A stretch of DNA of 64,000 nt from JBKHYJ01 sp046565505 (GTDB lineage Bacteria > Acidobacteriota > Blastocatellia > UBA7656). Both the position numbers and the translations under genes were made by a program. The stretch lies in contig JBKHYJ010000080.1 in NCBI GenBank assembly GCA_046565505.1, forward strand, positions 136,143 to 200,142. Reading direction: 5' to 3'. The notes beneath the pieces were generated by a model. It saw nothing but the letters and a program-made list of their open reading frames with translations. It was not told the origin of the DNA and ran no database searches. Positions 1-8,195 of this stretch are shown here, in pieces (positions within the stretch are counted from its first letter, which is position 1; every line of letters begins with the position of its first letter).

Positions 1-361
1 CCGCGCGCGAGTCGGGCGTCCAGCCGAGCACGGAGTCGTCCGCCGAGTGGAAGGTGAGCTGCCTGGCGGCGCCGCCCTCGCTCGGGATGACGAAGACATC
101 GAGGTTACCGTCGCGGTCGGACGAAAAGGCTATCCACCGCCCGTCGGGCGAAAACCTGGGGTATACGTCGCGGGCCTTGTGAACCGTGACGCGGCGGACG
201 TTTTTGCCATCCTCGTCCGCCGTCCATATGTCTGCGAGGTATGTGAAGACGACGCGGCCCTGGTGGTAATGCGGGTAGCGCACCAGCCGGGCTTCGCGGG
301 CGGCCGCCGGCGTCGGCGCCAGCAGCGCGAGCAGAAACGCGAGTGCGTATAATTTGCCCAT
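1..361 (-). CDS. Exported TolB-like propeller protein, probable tricorn-type S41 peptidase (N-terminus, partial)
   Basis: The gene runs off the left edge, so only the first 120 residues are visible. They begin with a signal peptide (MGKLYALAFLLALLAPTPAA, cleaved near AAAREA). After it come two WD40/PD40-like propeller blades with the hallmark stretches YPRFSPDGRWIAFSSDRDGN and GEGGAARQLTFH-type turns. The ATG at 361-359 sits behind a strong AGGAGG ribosome site (complement of 366-371). In Acidobacteriota this arrangement usually opens a tricorn-like S41 peptidase of about 1,000 residues, which would degrade peptides in the periplasm. The catalytic part is outside the window, so a TolB-like or amidohydrolase-fused propeller remains possible. 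Divergent from the gene at 596. Confidence 0.75.
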   Translation of the reverse strand, partial: MGKLYALAFLLALLAPTPAAAREARLVRYPHYHQGRVVFTYLADIWTADEDGKNVRRVTVHKARDVYPRFSPDGRWIAFSSDRDGNLDVFVIPSEGGAARQLTFHSADDSVLGWTPDSRA

Positions 362-480
362 AAATCCTCCTATGGTGATTTTACTTTCGTTCTTGATAAA
401 GGATGGTGAATGGCAAAGACGTTCATTCGTCGGTCCCGGTTACAAAGCCCGCGCCGCCCGCGCGGCCGGGAAGTTTTTAA

Positions 481-509
481 TTGCGCCGCATATTCGGCGG
501 GGCTATTAT
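481..509 (+). promoter_or_regulatory. Putative sigma-70 promoter for the secreted protein at 596
   Basis: TTGCGC (481-486), a 17-base spacer and TATTAT (504-509) lie about 85 bases before the start codon in the 234-base divergent gap. Position and spacing fit a housekeeping promoter; expression is not shown. Confidence 0.45.
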
Positions 510-595
510 AGCGCGGTCGCCGGCGCGACGAGCGCCCAGGGACTCTTCACCGCCGTTTGCCGCGGTAAATATCCACTCTTCCGCAGGAGGAAGCA

Positions 596-1348
596 ATGAA
601 CATTGTCAACCGCGTCCTGACGCCCGGCCTGCTCTCACTGCTTTTCATCTTCCAGAGCGCCGCGCCCGCCCAGTGGGGCAAGAAGCCTTACACCGAATGG
701 TCCGAGAAGGAAGTCGCACGCATGCTGGAAAATTCGCCCTGGAGTCAGACCCAAGTTTTTACGGACACGTCAAAGAATTTTTCCAACGCTAACGGCACCA
801 CGACAATCGCCGACTTAATCAACGTCAACTTCCGAGTCCGCTTCCTGTCCGCGAAGCCCGTTCGGCAGGCCATCGGGCGGTCCGTGGAGCTGCAGCACAA
901 GGGTAAGCTGCCCGACCAGATGGCCTCGCAACTGAAGGCATTCGCCGCCGCGGATTTCCCCGACTACATCATAGTCACCGTTTTGTGTAATTCCGACAAG
1001 GCGAGCAACATGCTCCAGCAGGCCCTCAGCCTGCTCCAGAAACTGAAGACGAGTGAGCTTAAGAATAACACCTACCTCATGGGCAAGGATGGCGAGCGCC
1101 TGTTCCTGCAAGAGTACCAGCCGCCGCGCGACGATGGGCTGGGCGCGCGCTTCGTCTTCCCCCGCATGGTGAACGGCAAGCCTTTCATCACCCCTGAAAG
1201 CGGGGAGGTCTTGTTCCACTCCGAATTGGGCGGCGGCTCGCTACTCAACAGCACGATACCAAACAGCAGCAATCGGTTTAATGGGTTCACGCTCAACACG
1301 CGCTACAAAGTTAAAGATATGGTGTTCGACGGAAAGCTCGAATATTAA
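596..1348 (+). CDS. Secreted GWxTD-like hypothetical protein
   Basis: A 250-residue protein with an N-terminal signal peptide (hydrophobic LLSLLFIFQSAAPAQ, cleaved near residue 26). The mature part opens with KPYTEWSEKEVARMLENSPW. This resembles the start of GWxTD-type secreted proteins common in Acidobacteriota, which carry an EW-x-EV-x-x-x-L-x-x-SPW element. No catalytic motif is visible and no enzymatic role can be given. The start is well supported by AGGAGG seven bases upstream of the ATG. It is followed 103 bases later by an outer-membrane barrel protein on the same strand. The two may be co-transcribed, and both would act in the cell envelope. Confidence 0.75.
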   Translation: MNIVNRVLTPGLLSLLFIFQSAAPAQWGKKPYTEWSEKEVARMLENSPWSQTQVFTDTSKNFSNANGTTTIADLINVNFRVRFLSAKPVRQAIGRSVELQHKGKLPDQMASQLKAFAAADFPDYIIVTVLCNSDKASNMLQQALSLLQKLKTSELKNNTYLMGKDGERLFLQEYQPPRDDGLGARFVFPRMVNGKPFITPESGEVLFHSELGGGSLLNSTIPNSSNRFNGFTLNTRYKVKDMVFDGKLEY

Positions 1349-1451
1349 ATCGAGAGCTGATGGCGCGGGCCGGGGGGCGGCTCCCGCCTCGCTTTCACCC
1401 CTGACGCGCGCGAAGAACTCTGCTATACATCATGAAACGACGGAGAAAATA

Positions 1452-2069
1452 ATGAGGGCGAGACTCGTGCTGATTCTGGCGGCTATGCTTTTAAGCGCAG
1501 GCCCGGCCCTGGCGCAAAAACATGAAGTCGCATTCACTTCGGGCGGGCTGAAGGTCGGCGAGCGCGGGTTTGACCTCCCGCGGCCGGGCAGGCTGCAATT
1601 CGAAACGGGGTTCACTTACCAGTTCAGCTACGCGCGGCGGTTCCTCGATGGCAAGGTCGCCGCCCTCTACTTCGAGATGCCATTTGCCGGCACGCCGCGC
1701 ACAAAAGTCGAGGCGACGAACGCGCTTTCGCCGCGCAGCTACTCGTCTATCTTCTTCACGCCGGGGATTAAGCTCAAGCTGCTGCCCGGCCTGAAATACT
1801 CGCCGTATGTGATGGCCGGCGCGGGCCTCGCACGGTTCAATGAAAGCAACACGCTGACGAACGATCAGCCGAATGCCGACCAGAGCTCAAAAACGGATGG
1901 CGTTTTCGATTTCGGCGCGGGGGTAGACGTGCGCGTATTCTCCATACTTAGCGTCCGGGGCGAGGTGCGCGATTTTTACTCGGACCTCCCGCCCCTGAAC
2001 GTGAGGGCCTTGAGAGACCGCCAGCACAACGCGCTCATCTCCGCAGGCTTCGTGCTCAGGTTCAAATAA
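1452..2069 (+). CDS. Outer-membrane beta-barrel protein
   Basis: A 205-residue protein with a clear signal peptide (RLVLILAAMLLSAGPALAQ). The rest alternates short amphipathic strands, e.g. LQFETGFTYQFSYARRF, YSPYVMAGAGLARF and VDVRVFSILSVRGEVRDFY, and ends in the aromatic/basic strand GFVLRFK, typical of eight-stranded OmpA- or OmpW-like barrels. It lacks an OmpA peptidoglycan-binding domain. The start is taken at the ATG at 1452, where the signal peptide begins and a weak GGAG lies at 1442-1445. An in-frame upstream extension would prepend 57 non-signal residues and is unlikely. Probable function is structural or as a small porin or adhesin; no ligand can be inferred. Confidence 0.75.
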   Translation: MRARLVLILAAMLLSAGPALAQKHEVAFTSGGLKVGERGFDLPRPGRLQFETGFTYQFSYARRFLDGKVAALYFEMPFAGTPRTKVEATNALSPRSYSSIFFTPGIKLKLLPGLKYSPYVMAGAGLARFNESNTLTNDQPNADQSSKTDGVFDFGAGVDVRVFSILSVRGEVRDFYSDLPPLNVRALRDRQHNALISAGFVLRFK

Positions 2070-2144
2070 CGCCCTTCGGAGGCGTTGATAGCCGTTATAG
2101 ATTTGTATGCTAATCTGAAGATAAGCGGCGACGGTTAGAGAGAA

Positions 2145-2247
2145 ATATCCACAGGCGGATCAGCTTTTCCACAGGTTTTTCCACGCCATCGCCCTTTTTT
2201 AACGGAGCCGGCGCAACAAGTTAGGCAGAACCACTTACTTTTCCACA
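2145..2247 (+). promoter_or_regulatory. Cluster of four DnaA-box-like sites outside oriC
   Basis: Four same-orientation nonamers occur within 103 bases of the gap between two convergent genes: ATATCCACA (2145-2153), TTTTCCACA (2165-2173), TTTTCCACG (2177-2185) and TTTTCCACA (2239-2247). TTTTCCACA is exactly the box form used in this genome's dnaA-dnaN origin at 22.9-23.1 kb. A convergent gap needs no promoters, so a DnaA-binding role (titration or modulation of initiation) is plausible, but it is inferred from sequence alone. Confidence 0.5.
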
Positions 2248-2296
2248 GCCCTCGCCCTGTTGGCGTATCTTCTGAGCCGTGCGCCCGTAAGCCTTC

Positions 2297-3895
2297 TCAT
2301 CCAACGCGCTTGGTCTGCTCCTTCCAGAGCTTTTCACGCAAAAGGTTCTTCTGAATCTTCCCGGTGGCCGTCCGAGGCAGCGCCTCAATAAAGTCAACGC
2401 GTTTGGGCGCCTTAAAATGCGCCAGGTGCTCGCGGCAAAACTCTATTAATTCATTCTCGGTGGCTTGCGCGCCCTGCTTCAACACTACGACCGCGTATGG
2501 GACTTCGCCCCAGCGCTCGTCCGGCGCGGCGACGACGGCGGCCTCAAGGACCGCCGGATGTTTGTAGAGGAAACCCTCTACCTCGATTGACGAAATGTTC
2601 TCGCCGCCCGAGATTATCAAGTCCTTCTTGCGGTCAACGACCTCGATATAGCCTTCGCCGTCGATCAGGGCCATGTCGCCCGTGTGAAACCAACCATCGA
2701 CGATAACCGCGTCAGTCGCCTCGGGCTGCCGCCAGTAACCGGCCATCACGACGTTGGCGCGCGTGATGACTTCGCCCACCTCGCCGCTGTCGGGCCGGAC
2801 ATCGCGGCCTTCGTCATCGACTACGCGCACGTCAACGCCTATCATAGGGTAGCCGGTCTTCGCCTGCACGCGCAGCTTTTCGTCGTCGGGCCAGCCGTCC
2901 ATGTGAGGCTTGATTTTAGAGACCGTCATGAAAGGCGAGGTCTCCGTCAGGCCGTAGATTTGAATCACGCGCCAGCCGAATTTTTCCTGCGCGCCTTGAA
3001 TGCTCGCAGGCGGTGGCGCCGAGCCCGCCGTGCCTATCCTGACGCCGCGCGGCAGGCGGGCGCGCCTCTCCGGGTCGAGATTATGGTTCAGCGCCATGTT
3101 AATCATGGTAGGCGGCATGCAGGCGAACGTCACGCGCTCGCGCTCGACGAGGTCAAAGAAGGCGGCAGGCTCAAATTTTTTGATGATCACATGAGTCCCA
3201 CCCATCCCCGTCACGGCGTAGGGCAGGCCCCAGCCGTTGCAGTGAAACTGCGCCAGCGTGTGCAGGTAAACGTCGCGCTCGTGCAGGCCGAACTCGCAGA
3301 TGGAGTTCATTGCATTTATGTATAGGTTGCGGTGCGTGAGCATCACGCCTTTCGGCCGCCCGGTGGTCCCAGACGTGTAGAGCAGCGCGGACGTTTCGTT
3401 CTCGTCTATCTCGGCGGGCGCGGTCGGGCCGCTCCCGGCGTCTCGGAGCAGCGTCTCGTAATCGAGCCACGCGCCCTCCGGAGCGCCCGAATCATCCCGG
3501 GCGATGACGAAATGCTCGACCGTTCCGAGCCTTCCGCGTATAGGCCCTATCAAGTGCGTGAGCCCCTCCTCGACCACCAGAACCTTCGCGCCGCCGTGGT
3601 TGAGTATGTACTCGAAGTCGTCGGGCACCAGTCGGAAGTTGAGCGGCATGAGTATCGAGCCGAGCAGGGGCGCGCCGAAGAAGGCGTCGAGCAGGCGGTG
3701 GCAATTCTGCGAGAGCACGGCGACGCGGTCGCCCTTCCCCACGCCCAGCCCGCGCATGGCGTTGGCCCAACTGTTGACGCGCTGCCCGAACTGGCGATAA
3801 GTGAGCCGCAGGTCGCCGCACACGACGGCCTCTTTGCCGGCATGCGCGACCAGCGCGCGCCTGAGGAAATCGAGTTCGCTGAGCGGAACGATCAA
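2297..3895 (-). CDS. Acyl-CoA synthetase (AMP-forming, long-chain fatty-acid CoA ligase family)
   Basis: A 532-residue ANL-superfamily ligase that would activate a fatty or aromatic acid to its acyl-AMP and then its CoA thioester in the cytoplasm. Visible motifs are the P-loop LLYTSGTTGRPKGVMLTHRN, the adenine-binding QIYGLTETSP, the GYWRQPEAT and DGWFHTGD motifs, the hinge DRKKDLIISGGENISS, and the C-terminal catalytic lysine in PRTATGKIQK. The start is probably TTG at 3895-3893, because GGGAGG lies six bases upstream and the protein then begins at the family's normal N-terminus; longer in-frame readings add unrelated residues. It is divergent from a hot-dog thioesterase and near an acyl-CoA dehydrogenase, pointing to fatty-acid degradation. 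Substrate chain length cannot be read from sequence. Confidence 0.9.
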   Translation of the reverse strand: MIVPLSELDFLRRALVAHAGKEAVVCGDLRLTYRQFGQRVNSWANAMRGLGVGKGDRVAVLSQNCHRLLDAFFGAPLLGSILMPLNFRLVPDDFEYILNHGGAKVLVVEEGLTHLIGPIRGRLGTVEHFVIARDDSGAPEGAWLDYETLLRDAGSGPTAPAEIDENETSALLYTSGTTGRPKGVMLTHRNLYINAMNSICEFGLHERDVYLHTLAQFHCNGWGLPYAVTGMGGTHVIIKKFEPAAFFDLVERERVTFACMPPTMINMALNHNLDPERRARLPRGVRIGTAGSAPPPASIQGAQEKFGWRVIQIYGLTETSPFMTVSKIKPHMDGWPDDEKLRVQAKTGYPMIGVDVRVVDDEGRDVRPDSGEVGEVITRANVVMAGYWRQPEATDAVIVDGWFHTGDMALIDGEGYIEVVDRKKDLIISGGENISSIEVEGFLYKHPAVLEAAVVAAPDERWGEVPYAVVVLKQGAQATENELIEFCREHLAHFKAPKRVDFIEALPRTATGKIQKNLLREKLWKEQTKRVG

Positions 3896-4076
3896 GACCC
3901 ACCTCCCGTGTGAAAGTTTTAATAGACCCGGCGGGACGCGAGTCAGAATAGCATAAACGGGTATCGGGACCAATCCGCGAGGCCCGCCCGGGTAGTGAAA
4001 ATCAGTGAGGTCATCCCTCGCCCGGAGCCGGCCGCGCCCTTCTTGGATGACATTGATTAGTCTGCGTCTTTCAGGC

Positions 4077-4517
4077 ATGATGCGGCCCGTGAGGGCAGAT
4101 TTCAAATTCCGGTATAAGCTCAGAGTGCGGTTCGCCGAGACCGACCTGCAAGGCATCGTCTTCAACGGCAATTACCTGACCTACTACGACGTCGCGTGGA
4201 CTGAATACTTCCGCGAGATCGGCTTCGAGTGGAAAGACCTGGTGGCTATGGGCGCCGACACGGTGCTGGGGCGCACCACGCTTGAGTTCAACTCGCCGGC
4301 GCGGTTCGACGAGGTGCTCGAAGTCCACGTGCGCGTGTCGAAGATCGGGAACACGAGCATGACGTTCGACTTTGAGATACACCCGGAAGGCGGAGGCAGG
4401 AAGGTCGGCGCGGCATCATCTCTTTACGTGTGCATAGACCCGAACACGCTCAAGCCCGTGCGCGTGCCCGAAAGGCTCCGCGCGCGAATCGGCGAATTCG
4501 AGGGCAAAGAATTCTAG
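4077..4517 (+). CDS. YbgC/4-hydroxybenzoyl-CoA-type hot-dog acyl-CoA thioesterase
   Basis: A 146-residue single hot-dog domain. The active-site segment RFAETDLQGIVFNGNYLTYY matches the YbgC/4HBT pattern, in which the Asp of the TD-x-x-G-x-V element is the catalytic residue. The aromatic-rich helix EYFREIGF follows as usual. It would hydrolyse acyl-CoA thioesters in the cytoplasm, either recycling CoA or trimming intermediates for the ligase encoded divergently 180 bases away. Two adjacent ATG codons (4077 and 4080) precede the domain. The ribosome site is weak, so a GTG a few codons later is possible. It is separated by about 105 bases from the downstream acyl-CoA dehydrogenase on the same strand. 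Confidence 0.87.
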   Translation: MMRPVRADFKFRYKLRVRFAETDLQGIVFNGNYLTYYDVAWTEYFREIGFEWKDLVAMGADTVLGRTTLEFNSPARFDEVLEVHVRVSKIGNTSMTFDFEIHPEGGGRKVGAASSLYVCIDPNTLKPVRVPERLRARIGEFEGKEF

Positions 4518-4623
4518 AGTACGCTGCCCGCGGGCCGGCGGCGGCTGAGGGCGGCGATTGTGTCGCGACCGGCCCCGGAGGTAGGACCCGGCGCGGGACG
4601 CATACCTGATCATGGAGATGGAA

Positions 4624-6396
4624 ATGACTAGCAAGGCCGAAGGAACCGGGATGATAAAGGGCGGCGGCTTCTTAATAGAAGACCGCGCGCCTTCCGACGT
4701 ATTCACACCGGAAGACATAAGTGAAGAGCAGCGCATGTTCGCGCGCACGGCGGAAGAGTTCCTGCGAAAGGAGGTCCTCCCGCGCGAAGACGCCATCTAC
4801 GCGAAGGACTGGTCCGTCACGCGCGAGCTTATGCGGAAGGCGGGCGAGCTGGGGCTTCTCAGCATAGACATACCGGAGAGGTATGGCGGCCTCGGGCTGC
4901 ACAAAGTCAGCTCGGCAATCGTCGGCGAGCAGTTCGCACTCCAGGCCTCGTTCGCCGGGTCGCAGAGCGCGCACGTCAACATAGGCACGCTGCCGATAGT
5001 CTTCTTTGGGACGGAGGAGCAAAAACAGAGATACCTGCCGAGGCTCGCGACCGGCGAGATGATCGGCGCCTACGCCCTGACGGAGCCGCACTCTGGGTCC
5101 GACGCGCTCGCCGCGAAAACTAAGGCGGTGCTCTCAAGCGACGGGCGGCACTACGTGCTTAACGGCCAGAAGATGTGGATCACGAACGGCAGCTTCGCCG
5201 ACCTCTTCACGGTTTTCGCGAAGGTCGATGGCGAGAAGTTCACGGCCTTCCTCGTGGAGCGCGGGCCGGGACTCGTAAGCGGCCACGAAGAGAAGAAGCT
5301 CGGCATCGACGGGTCATCGACTACCGCGCTGATGCTGGAAGACTGCCGCGTCCCGGTGGAGAACGTTTTAGGCGAGATAGGCCGCGGCCACAAGATCGCT
5401 TTCAACGTGCTCAACATAGGGCGGTTGAAATTGGGCGCGCGCTCCGTCGGGACCATCAAGCTCTCGCTCGCGCAATCCGTGCAGTACGCGAAGGAGCGCT
5501 CGCAGTTCGGCCAGCCCATAGCTAATTTCGGCCTGATTAAACAGAAAATCGCCGAGATGACCATCCGCGCTTACGTGGGCGAGTCGATCCTTTACCGCAC
5601 GCTCGGCATGATCGACGACGCGCTGGAGCGGGCCGATAAGGACGACCCGCGGCAGGTGCTCGGCGTGCTAGAGCAGTACGCGATAGAGTGCTCGATAATA
5701 AAGGTGTGGGAGAGCGAGGCGCTCGGCTACGTCGTCGACGAGGAGGTGCAGGTGTTCGGGGGCTACGGCTACTCGAAAGATTACCCCGCCGAGCGGGCCT
5801 ACCGCGACGCCCGCATCGCGCGGATATACGAAGGCACCAACGAGATCAACCGCATAGTGATCGCGAGTCAATTGCTGCGCAGGGCGAAGGCGGGCGAGCT
5901 TGCGCTGCTCGAAGCGGCCCAATCCCTGCTGGCCGGGGAGAAACCGCCTTCCGACACGCTGATGCTTTCTCTCGCCAACGTGGAATTCTCCGACGAGGTG
6001 AAGATCATCAAGGGGGCGAAGGCGATGGCGCTGGCCTCCCTGGGCGGCGTGTCGGCCGCTTATGGGGACCGTGCGCGTGACGAGCAGGAGGCGCTCGGGC
6101 TTATAGCCGACATGGTGATGGACGTTTACGCGATGGAGAGCGCGCTGCTGCGCACTCAAAAGATCATGGCCGACCGCGGCAAAGAGAACTGCCTCGTGCA
6201 GGCAGACATAACTCGCGTGTTCGTGCGCGAAGCCGCGACGCGGGTAGAGCGCGCCTCGCAGACGGTCGCCGCCGAGACGGCCGACGGCAACGCGGCCATC
6301 ATTGACCATTTAACCCACCGCGCGCCCATCAAAGCGATAGCCGCGCGCCGCCGCATTGCCGAATCCATAACCGAGGCGGGCAGGTATAATCTGTAG
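4624..6396 (+). CDS. Acyl-CoA dehydrogenase (FadE/AcdA-like, about 590 residues)
   Basis: An FAD-dependent acyl-CoA dehydrogenase for the first, alpha-beta-desaturating step of beta-oxidation. The N-terminal helical domain, the FAD-binding signatures ALTEPHSGSDA and WITNGSFADLF, and the catalytic-base region RIYEGTNEINRIV are all present. The protein continues with an extra C-terminal helical domain of about 170 residues, as in the long Bacillus FadE or VLCAD-like forms; total length fits that subgroup. The start is placed at ATG 4624 because GGAG (4614-4617) lies six bases upstream. An ATG four codons earlier (4612) is the alternative and lacks a ribosome site. Together with the neighbouring ligase and thioesterase it makes a small fatty-acid oxidation module. 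An electron-transfer flavoprotein is not encoded in the window. Confidence 0.93.
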   Translation: MTSKAEGTGMIKGGGFLIEDRAPSDVFTPEDISEEQRMFARTAEEFLRKEVLPREDAIYAKDWSVTRELMRKAGELGLLSIDIPERYGGLGLHKVSSAIVGEQFALQASFAGSQSAHVNIGTLPIVFFGTEEQKQRYLPRLATGEMIGAYALTEPHSGSDALAAKTKAVLSSDGRHYVLNGQKMWITNGSFADLFTVFAKVDGEKFTAFLVERGPGLVSGHEEKKLGIDGSSTTALMLEDCRVPVENVLGEIGRGHKIAFNVLNIGRLKLGARSVGTIKLSLAQSVQYAKERSQFGQPIANFGLIKQKIAEMTIRAYVGESILYRTLGMIDDALERADKDDPRQVLGVLEQYAIECSIIKVWESEALGYVVDEEVQVFGGYGYSKDYPAERAYRDARIARIYEGTNEINRIVIASQLLRRAKAGELALLEAAQSLLAGEKPPSDTLMLSLANVEFSDEVKIIKGAKAMALASLGGVSAAYGDRARDEQEALGLIADMVMDVYAMESALLRTQKIMADRGKENCLVQADITRVFVREAATRVERASQTVAAETADGNAAIIDHLTHRAPIKAIAARRRIAESITEAGRYNL

Positions 6397-6427
6397 CCGC
6401 CTTCGCGGCGACGCAGTAGGGGGAGAC

Positions 6428-8113
6428 ATGAGAGTTGTTTCACTGATAATAATCATTTGCGCGCTGTGCCCGCACGCGGCCCGGTCCGGGGTCGAGCCGG
6501 CCGACGTTGTTTTCAAGAACGGGAATATTTACACCGTTAACGAAAAACAGCCGCGCGCGGAGGCAATCGCCGTCAAGGCCGGCAAGATAGTCTTTGTCGG
6601 CTCCGATCAAGACGCGAAGGCTTACGAAGGCAGAGACACACGCGTGGTTGACCTGAAAGGCAATACGGCCGTGCCCGGCCTGACCGATTCGCACTATCAC
6701 TTGATGGGCGTCGGCGAGCGGGAGATAACTCTCAACCTCGAAGGCACGGCGAGCCTGGAAGACTTTCTAGCTAGAGTTAAAGAGCGCGTGGACCGCGCGA
6801 AGCCCGGCGAATGGGTCACGGGCCGCGGGTGGATCGAAACCTTCTGGAAGCCGCCCGCGTTCCCGACGCGCCGCGACCTGGATAAAATATCGCCCGACAA
6901 CCCCGTCATTCTCACCCGCGCCGACGGCCATGCTTCGGTGGCCAACAGCGCCGCGCTTAAGGCCGCAGGCATCGACAAAAACACCCCGAACCCGTTCGGC
7001 GGTGAATTCCTGAAAGACGCGAAGACGGGCGAGCTGACCGGGATGCTCATCGACAGCGCGCAGGGCCGTGTGGCGAAGCACGCCCCGCGCGGCGGTAAAG
7101 AAGAGGCCGAACGCGCGTTGCTCATCGGCGTCAAAAGGAGCGTAGAGCTTGGCTGGTGCGAAGTGCAGATCCCGGGGAACAGTTACGCCGAGATCGAGCT
7201 GATTAAAAAGCTCTTCGGCGAAGGGAAGATCAAGCTGCGCATCTATGACGCGGTGAGCGGCCCCGGCCCGAGCGCGCAAAGGCTCCTCAGCGAAGGCCCG
7301 ACCGTCGGCGCGTTTGATAACCGCTTCACGGTCCGCGGGATCAAGGCGTATATGGACGGCGCGCTAGGGTCGCGCGGCGCGGCCCTGCTCGAGCCCTACT
7401 CGGACGCCCCGAACACCTCCGGGTTCTTTACGACGAAAGAAGAGGACTTGCTGCCGATGTTCATCGAGGCTCTGCGCAAGGGCATTCAAGTTGAAACTCA
7501 TGCGATAGGGGACAGGGGCAATCGAACAATTCTTAACCTCTACGAAAAGGCGTTCAACGCCGTGCCCCCCGACCAGCGCAAAGTCCGCGAGCCTCGCTGG
7601 CGCGTTGAGCACGCGCAGGTCGTCAACCCGGCGGACATTCCTAGATTCGCCAAGCTCGGCGTGATCCCTTCGATGCAGCCTTCGCATGCCATCGGCGATT
7701 TGCACTTCGCGCCCAGCCGCCTTGGGATCAAGCGGCTGGAGGGCGCATACGCTTGGGAGAGCTTCATCAAGAGCGGCTCGGTCGTGCCGGGCGGGTCGGA
7801 CGCGCCCGTCGAGCGCGGGGAGCCAATGATAGAGTTTTATGCCGCCGTCGCGCGCAAAGATCAGAAAGGTTTCTCGGGCGAAGGGTGGCACCCGGAGCAG
7901 GCCGTCACCCGCGAGCAGGCGCTAAAGATGTTCACGATCTGGGCGGCTTACGCGGCGTTCGAGGAGAACCTGAAAGGCTCGATTGAAGTAGGCAAGCTGG
8001 CCGACCTGACGGTGCTTTCGGCCGACATAATGAAGGTCGCGGAGCCTGAGATTCTGAAGACCCTTTGCGTGATGACGGTAATTAATGGCGAAGTGGTCTA
8101 CCAGAGGGATTGA
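6428..8113 (+). CDS. Exported YtcJ-like amidohydrolase
   Basis: A 561-residue metal-dependent hydrolase of the YtcJ/amidohydrolase-3 group with a signal peptide (VVSLIIIICALCPHAARSG). It shows the first metal-binding H-x-H in GLTDSHYHLMGVG, the central VETHAIGDRGN and WRVEHAQVV histidine motifs, and the distal Asp in VPGGSDAPVE. The composite beta-sandwich strands at both ends (DVVFKNGNIYTVNE and GKLADLTVLSADI) are as expected. Substrates of this group are poorly known amides or cyclic imides; none is assigned. The start is backed by GGGGGAG seven bases upstream. It lies 31 bases after the acyl-CoA dehydrogenase, so read-through is possible. A GC-rich hairpin terminates it against the converging gene. 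Confidence 0.9.
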   Translation: MRVVSLIIIICALCPHAARSGVEPADVVFKNGNIYTVNEKQPRAEAIAVKAGKIVFVGSDQDAKAYEGRDTRVVDLKGNTAVPGLTDSHYHLMGVGEREITLNLEGTASLEDFLARVKERVDRAKPGEWVTGRGWIETFWKPPAFPTRRDLDKISPDNPVILTRADGHASVANSAALKAAGIDKNTPNPFGGEFLKDAKTGELTGMLIDSAQGRVAKHAPRGGKEEAERALLIGVKRSVELGWCEVQIPGNSYAEIELIKKLFGEGKIKLRIYDAVSGPGPSAQRLLSEGPTVGAFDNRFTVRGIKAYMDGALGSRGAALLEPYSDAPNTSGFFTTKEEDLLPMFIEALRKGIQVETHAIGDRGNRTILNLYEKAFNAVPPDQRKVREPRWRVEHAQVVNPADIPRFAKLGVIPSMQPSHAIGDLHFAPSRLGIKRLEGAYAWESFIKSGSVVPGGSDAPVERGEPMIEFYAAVARKDQKGFSGEGWHPEQAVTREQALKMFTIWAAYAAFEENLKGSIEVGKLADLTVLSADIMKVAEPEILKTLCVMTVINGEVVYQRD

Positions 8114-8141
8114 TCGGTGCCGATTCCAGGGCGGGGTGAGA

Positions 8142-8187
8142 GGGGCGGGGATTAAGAGAATCTTCCTTCCACTCAATCCCCCGCCCC
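8142..8187. terminator. Bidirectional hairpin terminator
   Basis: GGGGCGGGGATT (8142-8153) pairs with AATCCCCCGCCCC (8175-8187) with one bulged base. It lies in the 80-base gap between the convergent genes ending at 8113 and 8196. There is no strong T tract on the plus side; the minus side has AT-rich flanks. Confidence 0.6.
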
Positions 8188-8195
8188 GACCTTCG

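Noticed and set aside
47..352. Plus-strand open frame at the left edge
   Set aside because: It is the shadow of the minus-strand propeller gene, which has a signal peptide, a ribosome site and recognisable blades.
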